A stretch of DNA of 64,000 bases. Source: Favolaschia claudopus (lineage: Eukaryota > Basidiomycota > Agaricomycetes > Agaricales > Mycenaceae). Where the stretch lies: the NCBI GenBank assembly GCA_037176885.1, contig JAWWNJ010000231.1, positions 163,070 through 227,069 on the forward strand, read 5' to 3'. The translations under genes were made by a program, and so were the position numbers. The notes beneath the pieces were generated by a model. It ran no database searches. It saw only the letters and a list, made by a program, of their open reading frames with translations, and was not told where the DNA came from. Shown one piece after another: positions 32,401 to 39,241 of this stretch (the stretch's first letter is position 1; the number at the start of each line of letters is the position of its first letter).

Positions 32401-33328
32401 CGGGCCCTAGGTTTCTCTCACCATATACCCGTTTGTCAATTGTTCGGTCTCTTATTATTTATTAGTGAAAGGTATAAAAGGCATCGTTTCCTGTACTGGT
32501 ACTCTAGTGGATTCCCTCCTCTCGTTGTGAGCGTCAAGCCAGTATTGGCTTCGTGAACAACTAGACGTTGGACTCCATTCGAGATAAACTCCAGAAGCTT
32601 ATTTGTTTCTTTGGTTTGTTTCGTCAATATATACTGTCTGTTGGATCATCTCTTGAATTGTACGCGTGGAATATTGGGAATTTTGGGAACTTACGCGTGG
32701 AATTATAAGAACTTTTGGCATACGGACGCGTGAAACGGTTATTGGACATCTTTCGCGAGTGATATATTGGCGCTTTAACAAGCAAATTAAACACCTAAAC
32801 CTCTTGAGAAGAGTTACATCTCAAACCTTTGTTGAAAACCCACACTTCCTGTGTCAACATAGGACTCGTATAAGACGATCTCTGTACAAAGTCAGCAATC
32901 GCGAAAGCTTAAGTTTAGTATATTTTGAGTATTAGGATAGTTGGATTGCCACAGTCTATACTGGACTGGAACCCCGAACCTCGCACGTCGATCTCATAGT
33001 GGTTAGGATTATATTTAAGATTTGATTAGGGATTTAATTCCTTTCATTTCTTGGGTGTTTTCCATAGTTGCCCTATAGTCAGCGTTTCACCGCCAACGCA
33101 CTCAGCATCATCCAAAGCTCCCTTGGCCTTAGCTTCGGCCGCAGTCACCTCTACAATGTCGTCGTCACTGTCGTCGCTGCTGTCTTCGTCAGCTTTTTTG
33201 GCTTCTTTGGCTCTTGCGGAGAGGTTACGGTCCCGAGCAGGAGGTTTTTTTGGGGGTGGCTTTCCCTTGTCTTTCTTGGAGGCAGCCTTGGAGGCAGTCT
33301 TCTGAGCGTCGGTCTTCCGGTTGGCCAT
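17484..33328 (-). CDS. Myb/SANT-like accessory protein of Harbinger element, intron interrupted by LTR retrotransposon
   Basis: The second Harbinger protein, which by analogy binds the element's ends and aids the transposase. Exon 1 is 33328-33102 (Lys/Ala-rich start, then acidic ADEDSSDDSDDD). Its GTGCGT donor at 33101 pairs with an acceptor at 18984, so exon 2 starts at 18983 and reads DDAEWTDPPLTFKMLTHI in frame, a Myb/SANT-like Trp helix. Exon 2 continues with HAHWALFVHLFKDD; later exons join as NRLRNMAIVTRAYIEEM and ALTNKWAKIKDKCPWFFQM. The last exon (18470-17484) is acidic, then coiled-coil (Lys/Glu/Arg-rich, about 18040-17790), then Ser/Tyr-rich. All junctions keep phase, so the coding sequence is intact although its first intron now spans about 14.1 kb. 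Confidence 0.8.
19028..20351 (+). repeat. 5' LTR (1,324 bp)
   Basis: Matches 31766-33089 at a constant offset of 12,738 over its length. Contains a TATA box at 19735, an ACCTATC-AC-GATAGGT palindrome near 19245, and two TCGCGA sites (20015, 20161). Confidence 0.97.
19735..19743 (+). promoter_or_regulatory. TATA box of 5' LTR
   Basis: TATAAAAGG, the only strong TATA in the LTR. It predicts a U3/R border about 25-35 bp downstream. The same box is at 32473-32481 in the 3' LTR. Confidence 0.65.
20354..20371 (+). other. Primer-binding site (tRNA type not assigned)
   Basis: TGGAGCCCACCGCGAGGG begins two bases after the LTR. The leading TGG pairs with the CCA end of a tRNA, so the primer would end CCCTCGCGGTGGGCTCCA. 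I cannot name the tRNA. Confidence 0.7.
20538..22469 (+). CDS. gag: Gag-like capsid protein with zinc knuckle
   Basis: 643 residues, forming the particle that packages element RNA. The N-terminal 130 residues are basic, then Gln/Ser-rich. Residues about 135-300 (YAWDPNAPKFTTDDYEDLKT, FLKTVYKSYPEI) resemble the helical capsid core of fungal Gypsy Gags. A CCHC zinc knuckle (CFYCEEPGHYSREC, codons 21936-21977) lies near residue 467. A poly-Gln run and a Gln/Thr-rich tail follow. The start at 20538 is the first ATG in frame after the 5' leader. The next ORF begins only 11 nt after this stop, in another frame, so protease and polymerase must be made by frameshift or reinitiation. Confidence 0.9.
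   Translation: MQPDSSEISADGELASTSFAKPKPRRSSRLKTPTDLEPLPRKKKRTPTEAGRSQSRAKAKERVTAYKGKRKAIASTSTLSDLNTQPTIEEEVDEEQTNPPDSPSATQSSQTLPSSQSSSNAMADQNAQNAQNPRVASFKVPYAWDPNAPKFTTDDYEDLKTFIDHVGQIFELAGITTDQSRKEHLTNYLGAKKKEQWRALPEYTTGTYDDFLKTVYKSYPEINTDRTGTVENLKKLCKRNKGITVYEEGKLRRFGIEYYTEVKKLYTEPALLTNQVACKQYLETLEAGFKNTLEIAIANSVLMKAQFPNLGVAAVAGADATATNDSRKEDPIKLPELIKLAETLAANQHESPSVVIEQEQKVVPGNNLGLPRVLIKSEPFEGKLETMEGAIAQLRDQHVLTQRTYEERHNEMMKTMQQFMRDPPPHFSRDRDRDRDYNRSSFAYNSQGPSQKPSGQDRPEKRSERDCFYCEEPGHYSRECPYKDEHIQKGYLIVEGGKHKLGDGSWIPSGSGTQKTRVENYWKNKSASQNWNTVDSYYNGETEGPSYDPELQADEIKSLKVKLRRAEQYNLVQQQQQVVHPTYMAQMQPIATAQPVVGQAEVNNVVHTLLMRGLSMSDPQTQEQFVAATRNNARQGGGTPPNF
22481..23698 (+). CDS. Retropepsin-type aspartic protease ORF
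   Basis: 405 residues. The first 180 are charged and probably disordered. A retropepsin core begins near residue 247: VECVLDSGSQIVSMSLEQA holds the D-S-G catalytic triplet (23246-23254), and the HIIKGPAYKVLLGRPFE stretch gives the flap-to-C-terminal strand with the hydrophobic-Gly-Arg signature. It would cleave Gag and Pol precursors. It is in its own frame: 11 nt after the gag stop, and its TAA stop overlaps the ATG of the next ORF (TAATG, 23696-23700). Separate protease ORFs between gag and pol are not the usual layout, where protease is fused to one of them. Confidence 0.87.
   Translation: MEAKSRTKNLEKPPEDRNTRNTADSSPDWRAKPGEEADRSQNTERVETRPRREIAIGVELPYRKVNPVVNRQADQPEVVEVRADSQEEKAYQLKAPVQKDGLGRAVANKILSSEITLGVKELAGVSPEVRETLRRDFTKVRRTKAPGAKQVMFEEEISDLPFQDDDEDELEYDALDLDDLPGVSSVFVSTIDTEDMPVGAVAIPDPYLQYLESLGPDEKPRQVYDHRSAAVGRDSADLRTVSPSINKQGRVECVLDSGSQIVSMSLEQAVESKLTWDPDVRVWMQSANNSVERAVGLARNVPFKFGDMTVYLQVHIIKGPAYKVLLGRPFEVLTECQVNNHKDESQTITIKDPNTGKRCTITTTKRRRESDQSRKPSVTVEEEDGGPEKTADPEAKQGFRQASRT
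23698..27846 (+). CDS. pol: Reverse transcriptase-RNase H-integrase polyprotein
   Basis: 1,382 residues, copying the RNA and inserting the DNA. After about 280 residues of leader come RT motifs (GVYEPSNASYRSKFFGVVKK, LDLYSGYDHRDI, LPQGWTN and the catalytic YIDD at 24994-25005). RNase H follows (DIVLAVDTSWMAVGIQIY, then VVETDALYIKGML). Integrase has an HHCC finger (GHKGIYATKSLIELRFWWP, then CKLCQHRQ) and the DDE core: Asp in HADAMV, Asp in TDNGPAF (26857-26859) and Glu in NGTVERGH (26962-26964). A GPY/F module (MDPRYLGPYIVVRRTRNGAY) follows. No chromodomain is visible; the tail is acidic. No stops or frameshifts, so it is likely functional. Confidence 0.94.
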   Translation: MQLHERGELALKFGFNESKELEIEGYYKPKGLAFTETEVLEAYVAASKESRNIRKDKKARVLFNEFREKSKKTPVKRKKYGVFTWSVAEGPIKEGEEEKPTEEKKFCPPEPLYTRREVRTNHVLTQGVHCPCCDSAEFIHPTLSQEISEEEPIATGEEDPVSVFAGKKYKPVGLKVRPVYTELPEQFRIKREITGDPLAEMPELNPTPDDFKPTGKYTEERKKIIDELHNGDFLWPEERKLMHDFMMRQEAAFAWDDSERGSFRHDFFPPVEFPVVEHETWVERSIPIPRGQLEEFCKVIKKKIDAGVYEPSNASYRSKFFGVVKKDGKSIRLVHALEPLNAVTIAHSGVPPATDELANHFAGRACGGSLDLYSGYDHRDIAEGSRDYTTFQTPYGALRLVKLPQGWTNSVPIFHDDVTFILRDEIPHVTIPYIDDVPIRGPGTRYQKADGTYETIRDNKGIRRFIWEHFMNLNRVVQRIKYCGGTFSGAKSVLCWDVFPVVGHICSYEGRRPSTDRIGVIVRWGPLKDVSGVRQFLGTVGVLRMFIPKYGDICRPIQKLCRNDEEFVWGPEQEEAMEALKTAIKNCPALRPLNYDWDTDIVLAVDTSWMAVGIQIYQIDIIDKLKKHYAKFASITLNRRESRFSQPKRELYGLKRALEAMQYWLLGCRRLVVETDALYIKGMLNNPGMGPNATINRWIEQILMFHFKLKHVKGATFPPDGLSRREPQPGDEVYPNNEEGLDENPIPENHEDWDYVSQQPLDFDEFKEEIDERGGYLQSMAGTAENYSDFEEDLAVTIGQESVVSARILEVYKQEGLVVPQYVQIMEPTEPLLPGQEFRDDVDKREPYPEDHRTGAGIAQDERIEVLKLWFKDPLVRPAGMEDKEFKRFLKFARYFFLTKEGKLYRKGEGSMHKLVVAKDHRMYMMRASHNSLGHKGIYATKSLIELRFWWPEMERDVKWFIGTCKLCQHRQTTLLRIPPKPTHTPSLFQKIHADAMVMGAISNGYRSVVAARDALSRYVEGRPIKSENAEAIGKFLLEDIICRWGCPETIVTDNGPAFVAALKWLSAKYGIRGIKISPYNSQANGTVERGHWDMRQSLYKATGGDVKRWFWFFHQVLWADRITVRRGMGCSPFFAVSGAHPILPLDIEEATWLVEYPGEPITTAELIGLRAKALAKHSQHIEEMRIRVSEEKRRLVRKYIDAHKHTIKDYNFQPGDLVLARNTETEKSLNNKMDPRYLGPYIVVRRTRNGAYLLCEMDGSMLQSRIAQFRVVPFEQRQRVELPSDILDLIDLSRETLEDMVNDDLEEDPFVGKDLQFHKVHLKAPGAITKGTDSDEDDSESDDGESEEAPDLDLDEIRKEISYKDAPRRSTRVKVAKTGSQ
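27880..27910 (+). other. Polypurine tract, copy 1 (internal)
   Basis: GGGGACA, six variable bases, then ATTTATGAAAAGGGGAG. It sits 33 bp after the pol stop. It is nearly the same as the tract directly before the 3' LTR, which suggests that the 3' LTR once followed here. Confidence 0.75.
27911..28300. other. Spacer between pol and antisense gene
   Basis: About 390 bp with no gene recognised. It holds one TCGCGA site (27995) and should include the terminator of the antisense gene. Confidence 0.4.
28301..31369 (-). CDS. Antisense cargo gene of LTR retrotransposon, Zn2Cys6-like motif
   Basis: An intron-rich gene on the strand opposite gag-pol, giving a protein of very roughly 850-900 residues. 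Exon 1 is four bases (ATGG, 31369-31366), spliced to 31303 and reading MAQVTKNPTLTADLAFALFH. Later exons give FYDEFKVTPVFDRVIIG, LPEKYIPLSRNIISKAV and an Ala/Pro/Thr-rich linker, then a basic nuclear-signal-like RTRSKRKRTDEEA. A cysteine array of spacing CX2CX6CX8CX2CX7C (codons about 29117-29023) follows, with the R-x-R-K-C core typical of Gal4-type zinc clusters. The acidic C-terminus (MDEDADGEGEEV) could be an activation region. The four intron junctions I checked keep phase, and the coding sequence looks intact. I infer a DNA-binding regulator carried by the element. I do not know a named family for the rest of the protein. Confidence 0.75.
31370..31736. other. Divergent region between antisense gene and 3' polypurine tract
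   Basis: Should carry the promoter of the antisense gene. It has two TCGCGA sites (31400, 31652), the first 31 bp upstream of the antisense start codon. No other gene is seen. Confidence 0.45.
31737..31765 (+). other. Polypurine tract, copy 2 (at 3' LTR)
   Basis: GGGGACACTCAATTTATGAA then AAGGGGAGA, directly before the 3' LTR. This is the expected primer for plus-strand DNA synthesis. Confidence 0.85.
31766..33089 (+). repeat. 3' LTR (1,324 bp)
   Basis: I saw no base difference from the 5' LTR when comparing line by line, and all ORFs that occur in one occur with identical translations in the other. Confidence 0.97.
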
Positions 33329-33534
33329 CGACGTCGGGGAGGGAGAAGGACGACAAAAAAAATGTATTATGTCACAATAAATAAATAAAAGTCGTATTTT
33401 AAAGCTACAAAAGAAAAAGATAAGTGCCGAGAGAACACCAGAGTCGATTCTTGAAGTCGATTCTGCTCGAGTTCCTCCTCCGGAGTCGAAACACCGATTC
33501 TGAGTCGATTCTGGTTTTGAGTCGATTCTCGGCC

Positions 33535-33618
33535 CAGAATCGGACATCAGAATCGACTCCAGAATCGACATCAGAATCGCCTCATAATCGACCACCTGAA
33601 ACTAATTTTGACTTCCCC
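33535..33618 (-). repeat. Right terminal inverted repeat of Harbinger element
   Basis: Inverted copy of the left end, with repeated AGAATCGAC motifs and the terminal GACTTCCCC. Confidence 0.8.
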
Positions 33619-33682
33619 TAATGAATGGTCTTGGTCAGTCAGGTTTATGGAACCGCGTGCAGTATTACGGTCGATACGTCAA

Positions 33683-34302
33683 CGGGATAGACCAGATGCG
33701 ACAAGCGCGACACCCATTAAGTACGACACATCACCTTCAGATGCGACACACCGTGCCGAGCCGACAGAAAAATCATTAGAATATGCGACACACCTTCCAA
33801 ATGCGACACACATCAGCGTGACATTGATTTAACAGATGTATTGAGTGCCGAAGGTCCCGGCATCCCACAGCAATGACTGCCGAAGGCCAAAGAAACGCGC
33901 AATCGAGCAGTTAGGGCAAGCGAAGCGCGCCCTAACTGCGGGAATCCAGTAAAAAAATCCCGCCCCGACTGGTTAAGGTTTAGGGTGAAGACATAGTGAT
34001 CCGCGCGAACGAGGCTTTAGTGTGCCGACCTGAGCGGCCCCGGTTCGGGGGACCCCCCGAGCGCAGCGAGGGAGGGGAGGGGACGGGAATGGTCGGTCCC
34101 CTTCGCGCAAACTACGTCGAAGGATTTACCGCCAGGCCGAGTGTTGCCGAGAGCAAAGGATTTGCTGATGGATCTTGATTGTCACTCAATGTCACAGAAA
34201 TATTCGATTAATCAACTGTGACACACTGTGACAATGTGTCGCATCTAACACAAGTGTGTCGCATATCAAGTGTGTCGCGCTGTCGCATTTGGTATATACT
34301 CG
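33683..34302. mobile_element. hAT-like MITE, 620 bp
   Basis: Perfect 8-bp target duplication TACGTCAA at 33675-33682 and 34303-34310. Imperfect inverted ends: left CGGGATAGACCAGATGCGAC and right (complement) CGAGTATATACCAAATGCGA, both continuing into GCGCGACAC and several ATGCGACACA motifs. There is no transposase, so it is non-autonomous. The interior has a perfect 11-bp stem GCAGTTAGGGC at 33907/33929 and a GC-rich near-palindrome at 34045-34060. Removing it restores the F-box reading frame. Confidence 0.88.
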
Positions 34303-35563
34303 TACGTCAAGGAGCTCACAGTCGACCTTTTCGCTGCGGATGTCTTGAAGTTTATCATCGAACTCATCCGTCATACCGTGGCCCCCGGAGACTACTTGCT
34401 TCCCAATCTTCAGTCCCTCTCCTGGATGGCATCTACTCGCAAAAACTTCCCGGACATAGATCTATTCCTTGGGCCACGGGTTACTTCAATTGCACTCGTA
34501 TTTCCCGGCTTCGATGAGCAATATCTGGCGGTCCTGAAGACTATTTCGAACTCCCGTCCTAACCTTACAAGCATCCAAATCTCTTTTCACAGAGAGGATC
34601 CATTGTCGCCAAACATCCAATCGTCCTTTTCTAATTTCGTGTGCTGCTTTCAAAGCCTGAACTCGCTAATCCTTCATACGGCAACCGACGCCGGATCCAT
34701 CATCCATCTCGGTCGTATCCCGTCTTTGGAGCGCCTGGTGCTCTCCCCGGCGGATAATTCCTCTTCACTCGCCCAATCACCTGAAAGCGAGCTTTTCCCA
34801 AATCTACGTGTATTCGGCTGCACCGGCCAGAGCCATAACTTGGAATATCTCACCGGGCTGGCGCGATCTTGGGCTCAATCCCCACTCCGCTGGTTTGATG
34901 TGGATATCGCGCTCGACACTCCCCCTCCCTCATCGTCGTTCGAAGCACTGTTTTGCGCGCTGTCGGAGCATTGTTCGCACGAAGCGTTTCGAGAACTCAG
35001 TCTCTGTATCAGCGTCCATCCCCATCCTGCTCTAGACCCAACATGTCGCGCCTTCGGGCGGGTCCTTGCGCCTTTACTTCCATTCTTCGCTCTCGAAGAC
35101 GTTTACATCATCTTCCCGGATGGTTATCGATTCAGTGACGAGGACATCCTAGGCCTAGCTTCCTCGTGGCCCAAACTCAAGAGATTGCTGCTCGTGGGTC
35201 ACGACGAGCTACAGCAATGCGAAGCTACACTCAAGTCACTGCTCTCCTTGGCAAAATATTGCCCCGATCTGGATACCTACATTGATTCTGAATTTTGATG
35301 CTACGTCGATCCCCGCACTCGATGGCGAAATCGTCATACAATCCGACGCGCTAATGGTACTCAACGTCGAGTGCTGCCTTATTAGAAACGCAGAGGAGGT
35401 AGCAAGGTTTATATCCTCACTCTTCCCCAAGGTTTCGGAGTTTGGAGATTTAATGGACGAAGACGATATCGAGGATGTGGAGGATCGGGGTGCCGGATTT
35501 CTAGCGCAGTTGGAATGCCATAAACTATGGAAGGAGGTTAAAGAGATACTCACAGGCAGATAA

Positions 35564-35864
35564 GATGAATGTTGAGTACGTATACTTCATTGCAATCGAT
35601 ATTCATTTTGTGACGAGTTGGACAGATCACAATCGTATGGAGCGGGCGACGGACGAGGACGTTGTACTATACTATATGCAAGTATGAAAAATCAACTCAC
35701 AGACTGTCTTTCTGACAATGTGCGCCGTGGTTATAGACGCGGCCCTAAAAGTAATATTCTGCCTTTTACGAGCTTTTAAATGATTAAACTTCCATTCTCA
35801 ATTCAAGTCGTCGAAAACTGGTACTCCTTCTCATCTATATCTCTCTGTGGTACTCCGTCACCCG
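35564..35864. other. Intergenic, convergent 3' ends
   Basis: Between the F-box pseudogene end and the oxidoreductase stop. No gene seen; AT-rich, probably terminator sequence for both. Confidence 0.45.
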
Positions 35865-37099
35865 CTAAACCTTCCAAGCCGCAAACATCGCATCAATCTG
35901 CTCATGCCTCTTGAGCGCATCTTCAAACGTCGGATACCCCTTCCCATCCGCAAACGCCTCGTACAGCGCCCCAACAGACCGGGACAACAAAGGCAGCTCC
36001 TCCTGCCAGGGCTTAGCCCAAAGTGCGTCCGGGTCGATACGGTTGACCTCCCCATTCTCGTTCTCGAAATCGAGCACCTCAAGACTCACGCCCCCGGGAG
36101 CATACCCCGACGCATGTAAGCCCGTGCCGGCGGTGCTCGTCAAACGAATCTCGCCTTTCAAGCCGACGATGCTCCAGACGAGGGACGGTTCGCCGGCAAA
36201 TGAGAATGCGGGCTGTGGCTGTCCGCGGTTGAAGCGCACGAGGAGGGTCGCGTCATGATCCTTCTGGGTGGAGGATGAGGCGGGGAGGGATGCGGTGACG
36301 ATGGCGAGGTCGGGGACGGTGGAGGTGACGCTCTTGACGATGGTGTTGGTGGACGGATCAAGGATTTTGTTGGTAGGGAATTGGAGCTGGAAACGAGAGT
36401 GCAGGATGGTTGCGTCGCCGTGGACGAATTGAATCTGGTCCCATACTGGATGAAAGAAAGAGGTAAGTAAAAGGCTCGAATGCTGCAAAATTGTCGTCAC
36501 TAACGATGTCCGAGTCCAATGGTGATGATGTTCCCGCCCACTTCTTTCTTGGTGAAATATTCCAGCGTCGCTGGGATGATTTGCCGGTCGTTCAGACCAC
36601 CCGCAGCTCTGACTTCTACGCTGACGACATCTCCAATGCGCCCACTTTCTATCAACTCTTTCACTTTCAGCACCGCTGGCGCTACTCGTCCCTGTACGCC
36701 AATCATCGTCCGCAACTGCTTCGACCTCGATATCTCCACCAAATCGCGGACATGCTGAAGATCCTGAGCGAGAGGCCATTCGCAATAAACCATCTTCCCT
36801 GCTTCGAGCGCAGGACGGATTGTTTCGTAGTGGACGTCCACACGGGTGGAACAGACGACAAGATCGACGTTTGGATCGGCTGCAAGCTCGGCGGGGGAGC
36901 CGTAAGCGCGTGTTTCAGGTGGGAGTTTGAAGTTCGCAATGGCGGCTTCCGCTGATTCCTTCGACGAATTACAGAGTGCGACGATGCGGAAACGTTGCAG
37001 CCCGCGGGGAGATAGGAGGTAAGGGAGATGAGCTGCTGATGCCCAAGCAGTTTTGGCGGAGGCGGAGAGCCCTATGAGGCCGATGCGAATGGGTGACAT
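35865..37099 (-). CDS. Gfo/Idh/MocA-family oxidoreductase (Gal80-like)
   Basis: Two exons (37099-36505 and 36445-35865) joined by a 59-nt intron give 391 residues. The N-terminal Rossmann domain begins IRIGLIGLSASAKTAWASAA, as in fungal Gal80-like and related sugar dehydrogenase-like proteins, and continues with RFRIVALCNSSKESA, then the VDLVVCSTRVDVHYE and MVYCEWPLAQ stretches. The CEWP motif replaces the EKP of catalytic dehydrogenases and is typical of the Gal80-like group. The C-terminal half is the usual beta-sheet domain, reading GGNIITIGLGHLWDQIQFV across the splice. It probably binds NAD(P), and it may act on a sugar or inositol-type substrate or as a regulator. The frame is intact, so probably functional. 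Confidence 0.87.
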
Positions 37100-37388
37100 G
37101 GAGGTAGGTGGGCGAGCGTTAACGTCGTGAGTGCGAGCTTATATGGTCGGTGAGAGCATTAGTAAAGGAAGAAACGGCGAATTCATAAGCAGGATTCGCA
37201 AGCAGATTCGGCAATTTCCGGTCCTGAATCGGACATCAAGTGTGACTGATGTTGTGACTCCCTTTTGCTTTCTCTCCTCATCGTCGTCGCACTGTCGCAG
37301 GGGTCCATGGCCGACGCTCTGATTCTGAATAATCTCTATACAGCCTATCATATCCTGGAGCGAAATGTAACCCGCACTCTACAGCGCC

Positions 37389-39241
37389 ATGTTCATTTCA
37401 ATCCGGATGCCGACAGCGACGACTCAGAAATTAGAATTAAATCGCCAGATCATGGATGTCCATCGTTACTACGCTCAAGCATACGTGGTAAGAGAAAATC
37501 TATTCCTTTCAAGGAAAACACTCACTCAGAAGTTCCCGAAGCACCAGGGGCTAATGCCAGCCGAACAATCTCAGCTACTATACTCCAACACCCAAAAAAT
37601 GCTCAAACTGCTCGAGGAAGCGCTCTCGCTCAAAGGCCCGGTGGCATCTAATCCAGAGACGCCACCCGATCATATGCATCGGGCGCTGCTCATACCCGAA
37701 ATCGTCTGGACCATTGTCTCCCAGCTAGATCGCACTACTTCGGACGGGAGCGGCGCGCTCGTAGCTCTTGCACGGTGCAAAATTTTCCATTCGCATGCGC
37801 TGGATTCGCTGTGGAGGTTCCCCGGGAGTGTGAGGCGGTTCCTCGCTTGTCTTCCCGATGATCTCTGGAACACGCCGCGAGATGGTTTTCTTCGGTGGGA
37901 CACCTTGATGGTAAGCGTTGTTAAAGCAAAGGGCGGAGAACGCTGACATCACATTTATCGAGTAGCGACCTCGCCGAGAAATCGAAATTTCAGAATGGGA
38001 CAGGGTGCTGTATTATTCGCGGCGTGTTAGGCACATAACGAGCGAAAAATCTGGAGCCCAGTGGATCTCGTCGCTCGCTAAAGCATCAGAGTTGAAGGGG
38101 CATCAAGACGCTTTGTTCCCCAATCTGGATTCCGACTCGATTGGCTCTCGTATTCCTTGGACAATATCACATTCTTCCTCGGGCCAAGATTATCCACCAT
38201 CCACTTTACGCGTGCAGAGGAGTCCTCGCTTCTCGCTCTCCAGTCCCACACGGCGGCGCTTGCCAACATCACGGATTTGCGCATCGACGGCTACTTTGGC
38301 CATCCCATCGAAGACCCGCCCGGCATCAATGTTACATTGAGACGTCACATCCAGTTTTATCTGCGGATTGCACAACCTTCAGCACCTCGATCTCAATACT
38401 GGACTCAACGCGACAGCTCTTCGGCATCTCGGACGTCTCCCGAATCTGGAGCATCTCCTTCTCAATCTCACTGACACCGACACCTTGGGGTTCACGGCAT
38501 TCGATGATTTTCCGCGAAATGCTTTGTTCCGAAGCCTACGCTCGTTGAGCATCACGAGCGACGAGACCGAGGCGGTTAATTTCTCTACCACGCTAGTTCG
38601 ATCCTTCTCCAACACACACCTCGATTCGATGGAGATAAACCTCGATTCTTACGAACTGATATAGTATCCAACACCGGACACTGTCGAAGCATACGTACTT
38701 TCGCGCCCTCTCCGAACACTGCTCGCATCCCCACCTCCACACAAATTACACACACACTCAAACTTCTGCTCCCCAGCGAGTCAGAGCCTGCCGACATGCC
38801 AACCGAACGCGTCGTTTCGGGCCACGCACTGAAGCACCTGCGCTGTTTCGCTGCACTCCACACGCTCTCGATCGGTATGTACGCCACACGGCTTTCTCCT
38901 GGACGACGAAACCATCACCGAGCTCGCTGCTTCCTGGCCGCAAATCGAGTAGCAACTCACGCTCTCCGCTCACGACCACAAACACCAACGCGGGACTCTC
39001 CTCGCGCTCGCACGACACTGCCCGAAACTACACACCCTCACGCTCTCCCTCGACGCAACCGCTCTCCCACCCTCGACCTTCCTTGGCTCCACACATCTCG
39101 CAGCGGCCGCACCTCCTCCACGGTGCCTTACGTCGGACATTCACTCATCACCGACGCACGCCTTTCCCGTCGCGCGCTTTTTCATTTCACAGGGACGTTT
39201 TTCAATCTGATCAAGATAAGCACTGCGATGGAGAACGGGTA
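37389..39241 (+). pseudogene. F-box/LRR-like gene, multiply frameshifted
   Basis: The family start MHRALLIPEIVWTIVSQLDR is at 37674, in frame with an upstream helical extension from 37389. LVALARCKIFHSHALDSLW and RRFLACLPDDLWNTPRD follow. An intron (about 37911-37967) leads to ISEWDRVLYYSRRVRHIT. After 38.1 kb the LRR-like part (FFLGPRLSTIHFTRAEESS, then LRHLGRLPNLEHLLLNL) shifts frame at least twice, ends in early stops, and the C-terminal LDDETITELAASWPQIE meets a TAG at about 38948. I read this as a decayed copy. Sequence quality cannot be excluded, but the number of breaks argues against one chance error. Confidence 0.75.

Larger units (their letters stand above)
19028..33089 (+). mobile_element. 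Ty3/Gypsy-type LTR retrotransposon, 14.06 kb, with antisense cargo gene
   Basis: Bounded by two 1,324-bp LTRs starting TGATAG and ending TTTCA (TG...CA). CCGC flanks both sides (19024-19027 and 33090-33093), a 4-bp target duplication. Order: LTR, primer site, gag, protease, RT-RNaseH-integrase, polypurine tract copy 1, antisense gene, polypurine tract copy 2, LTR. Integrase after RNase H places it in Ty3/Gypsy. All sense ORFs are open and I saw no difference between the LTRs, so insertion is recent. It sits in the first intron of the Harbinger accessory gene, in the opposite direction to that gene. Confidence 0.93.
15157..33620. mobile_element. PIF/Harbinger DNA transposon (two genes), carrying an LTR retrotransposon
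   Basis: The two ends are inverted copies. GGGGAAGTCAAAATT at 15159 matches the complement of AATTTTGACTTCCCC ending at 33618, and both continue with repeated GTCGATTATGAG and GTCGATTCTG motifs for about 80 bp. TAA occurs at 15154-15156 and at 33619-33621, as expected for the 3-bp TWA target duplication of this superfamily, although two extra bases at the left end (or a TA duplication) are possible. It encodes a DDE transposase (plus strand) and a Myb/SANT-like accessory protein (minus strand), the standard two-gene layout. Without the 14-kb retrotransposon it would be about 4.4 kb. Confidence 0.85.
14901..35563 (+). pseudogene. F-box gene split by Harbinger, LTR and MITE insertions
   Basis: Three separated pieces make one F-box/LRR-like gene. 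Piece 1 (14901-15156) has MHRALQITEIISLIVSNFDP and LAALARCRIFHEEAV, the family N-terminus. Piece 2 (33622-33682) reads LWNRVQYYGRYV, matching LPTDWDRVLYYSRRV-type positions in relatives, such as WDRVLYYSRRV at about 38 kb. Piece 3 (34303-35563) continues KELTVDLFAADVLKFI into a long LRR-like region (LPNLQSLSWMAS, FLGPRVTSIALVF). Removing the MITE and one TACGTCAA copy joins pieces 2 and 3 in frame as GRYVKELTVD. A one-base extra near 35280 breaks the frame (LDTYIDSEF then stop), after which the family C-terminus (LILNFDATSIPALDGEI to 35563) continues in another frame. The gene is dead by insertion and by frameshift. Confidence 0.85.

Noticed and set aside
33690..34292. MITE borders at CAGATGCGACA with a GATAGACC/GTATATAC duplication
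   Set aside because: That duplication matches only six of eight bases; borders at 33683/34302 give a perfect TACGTCAA duplication and restore the host frame.
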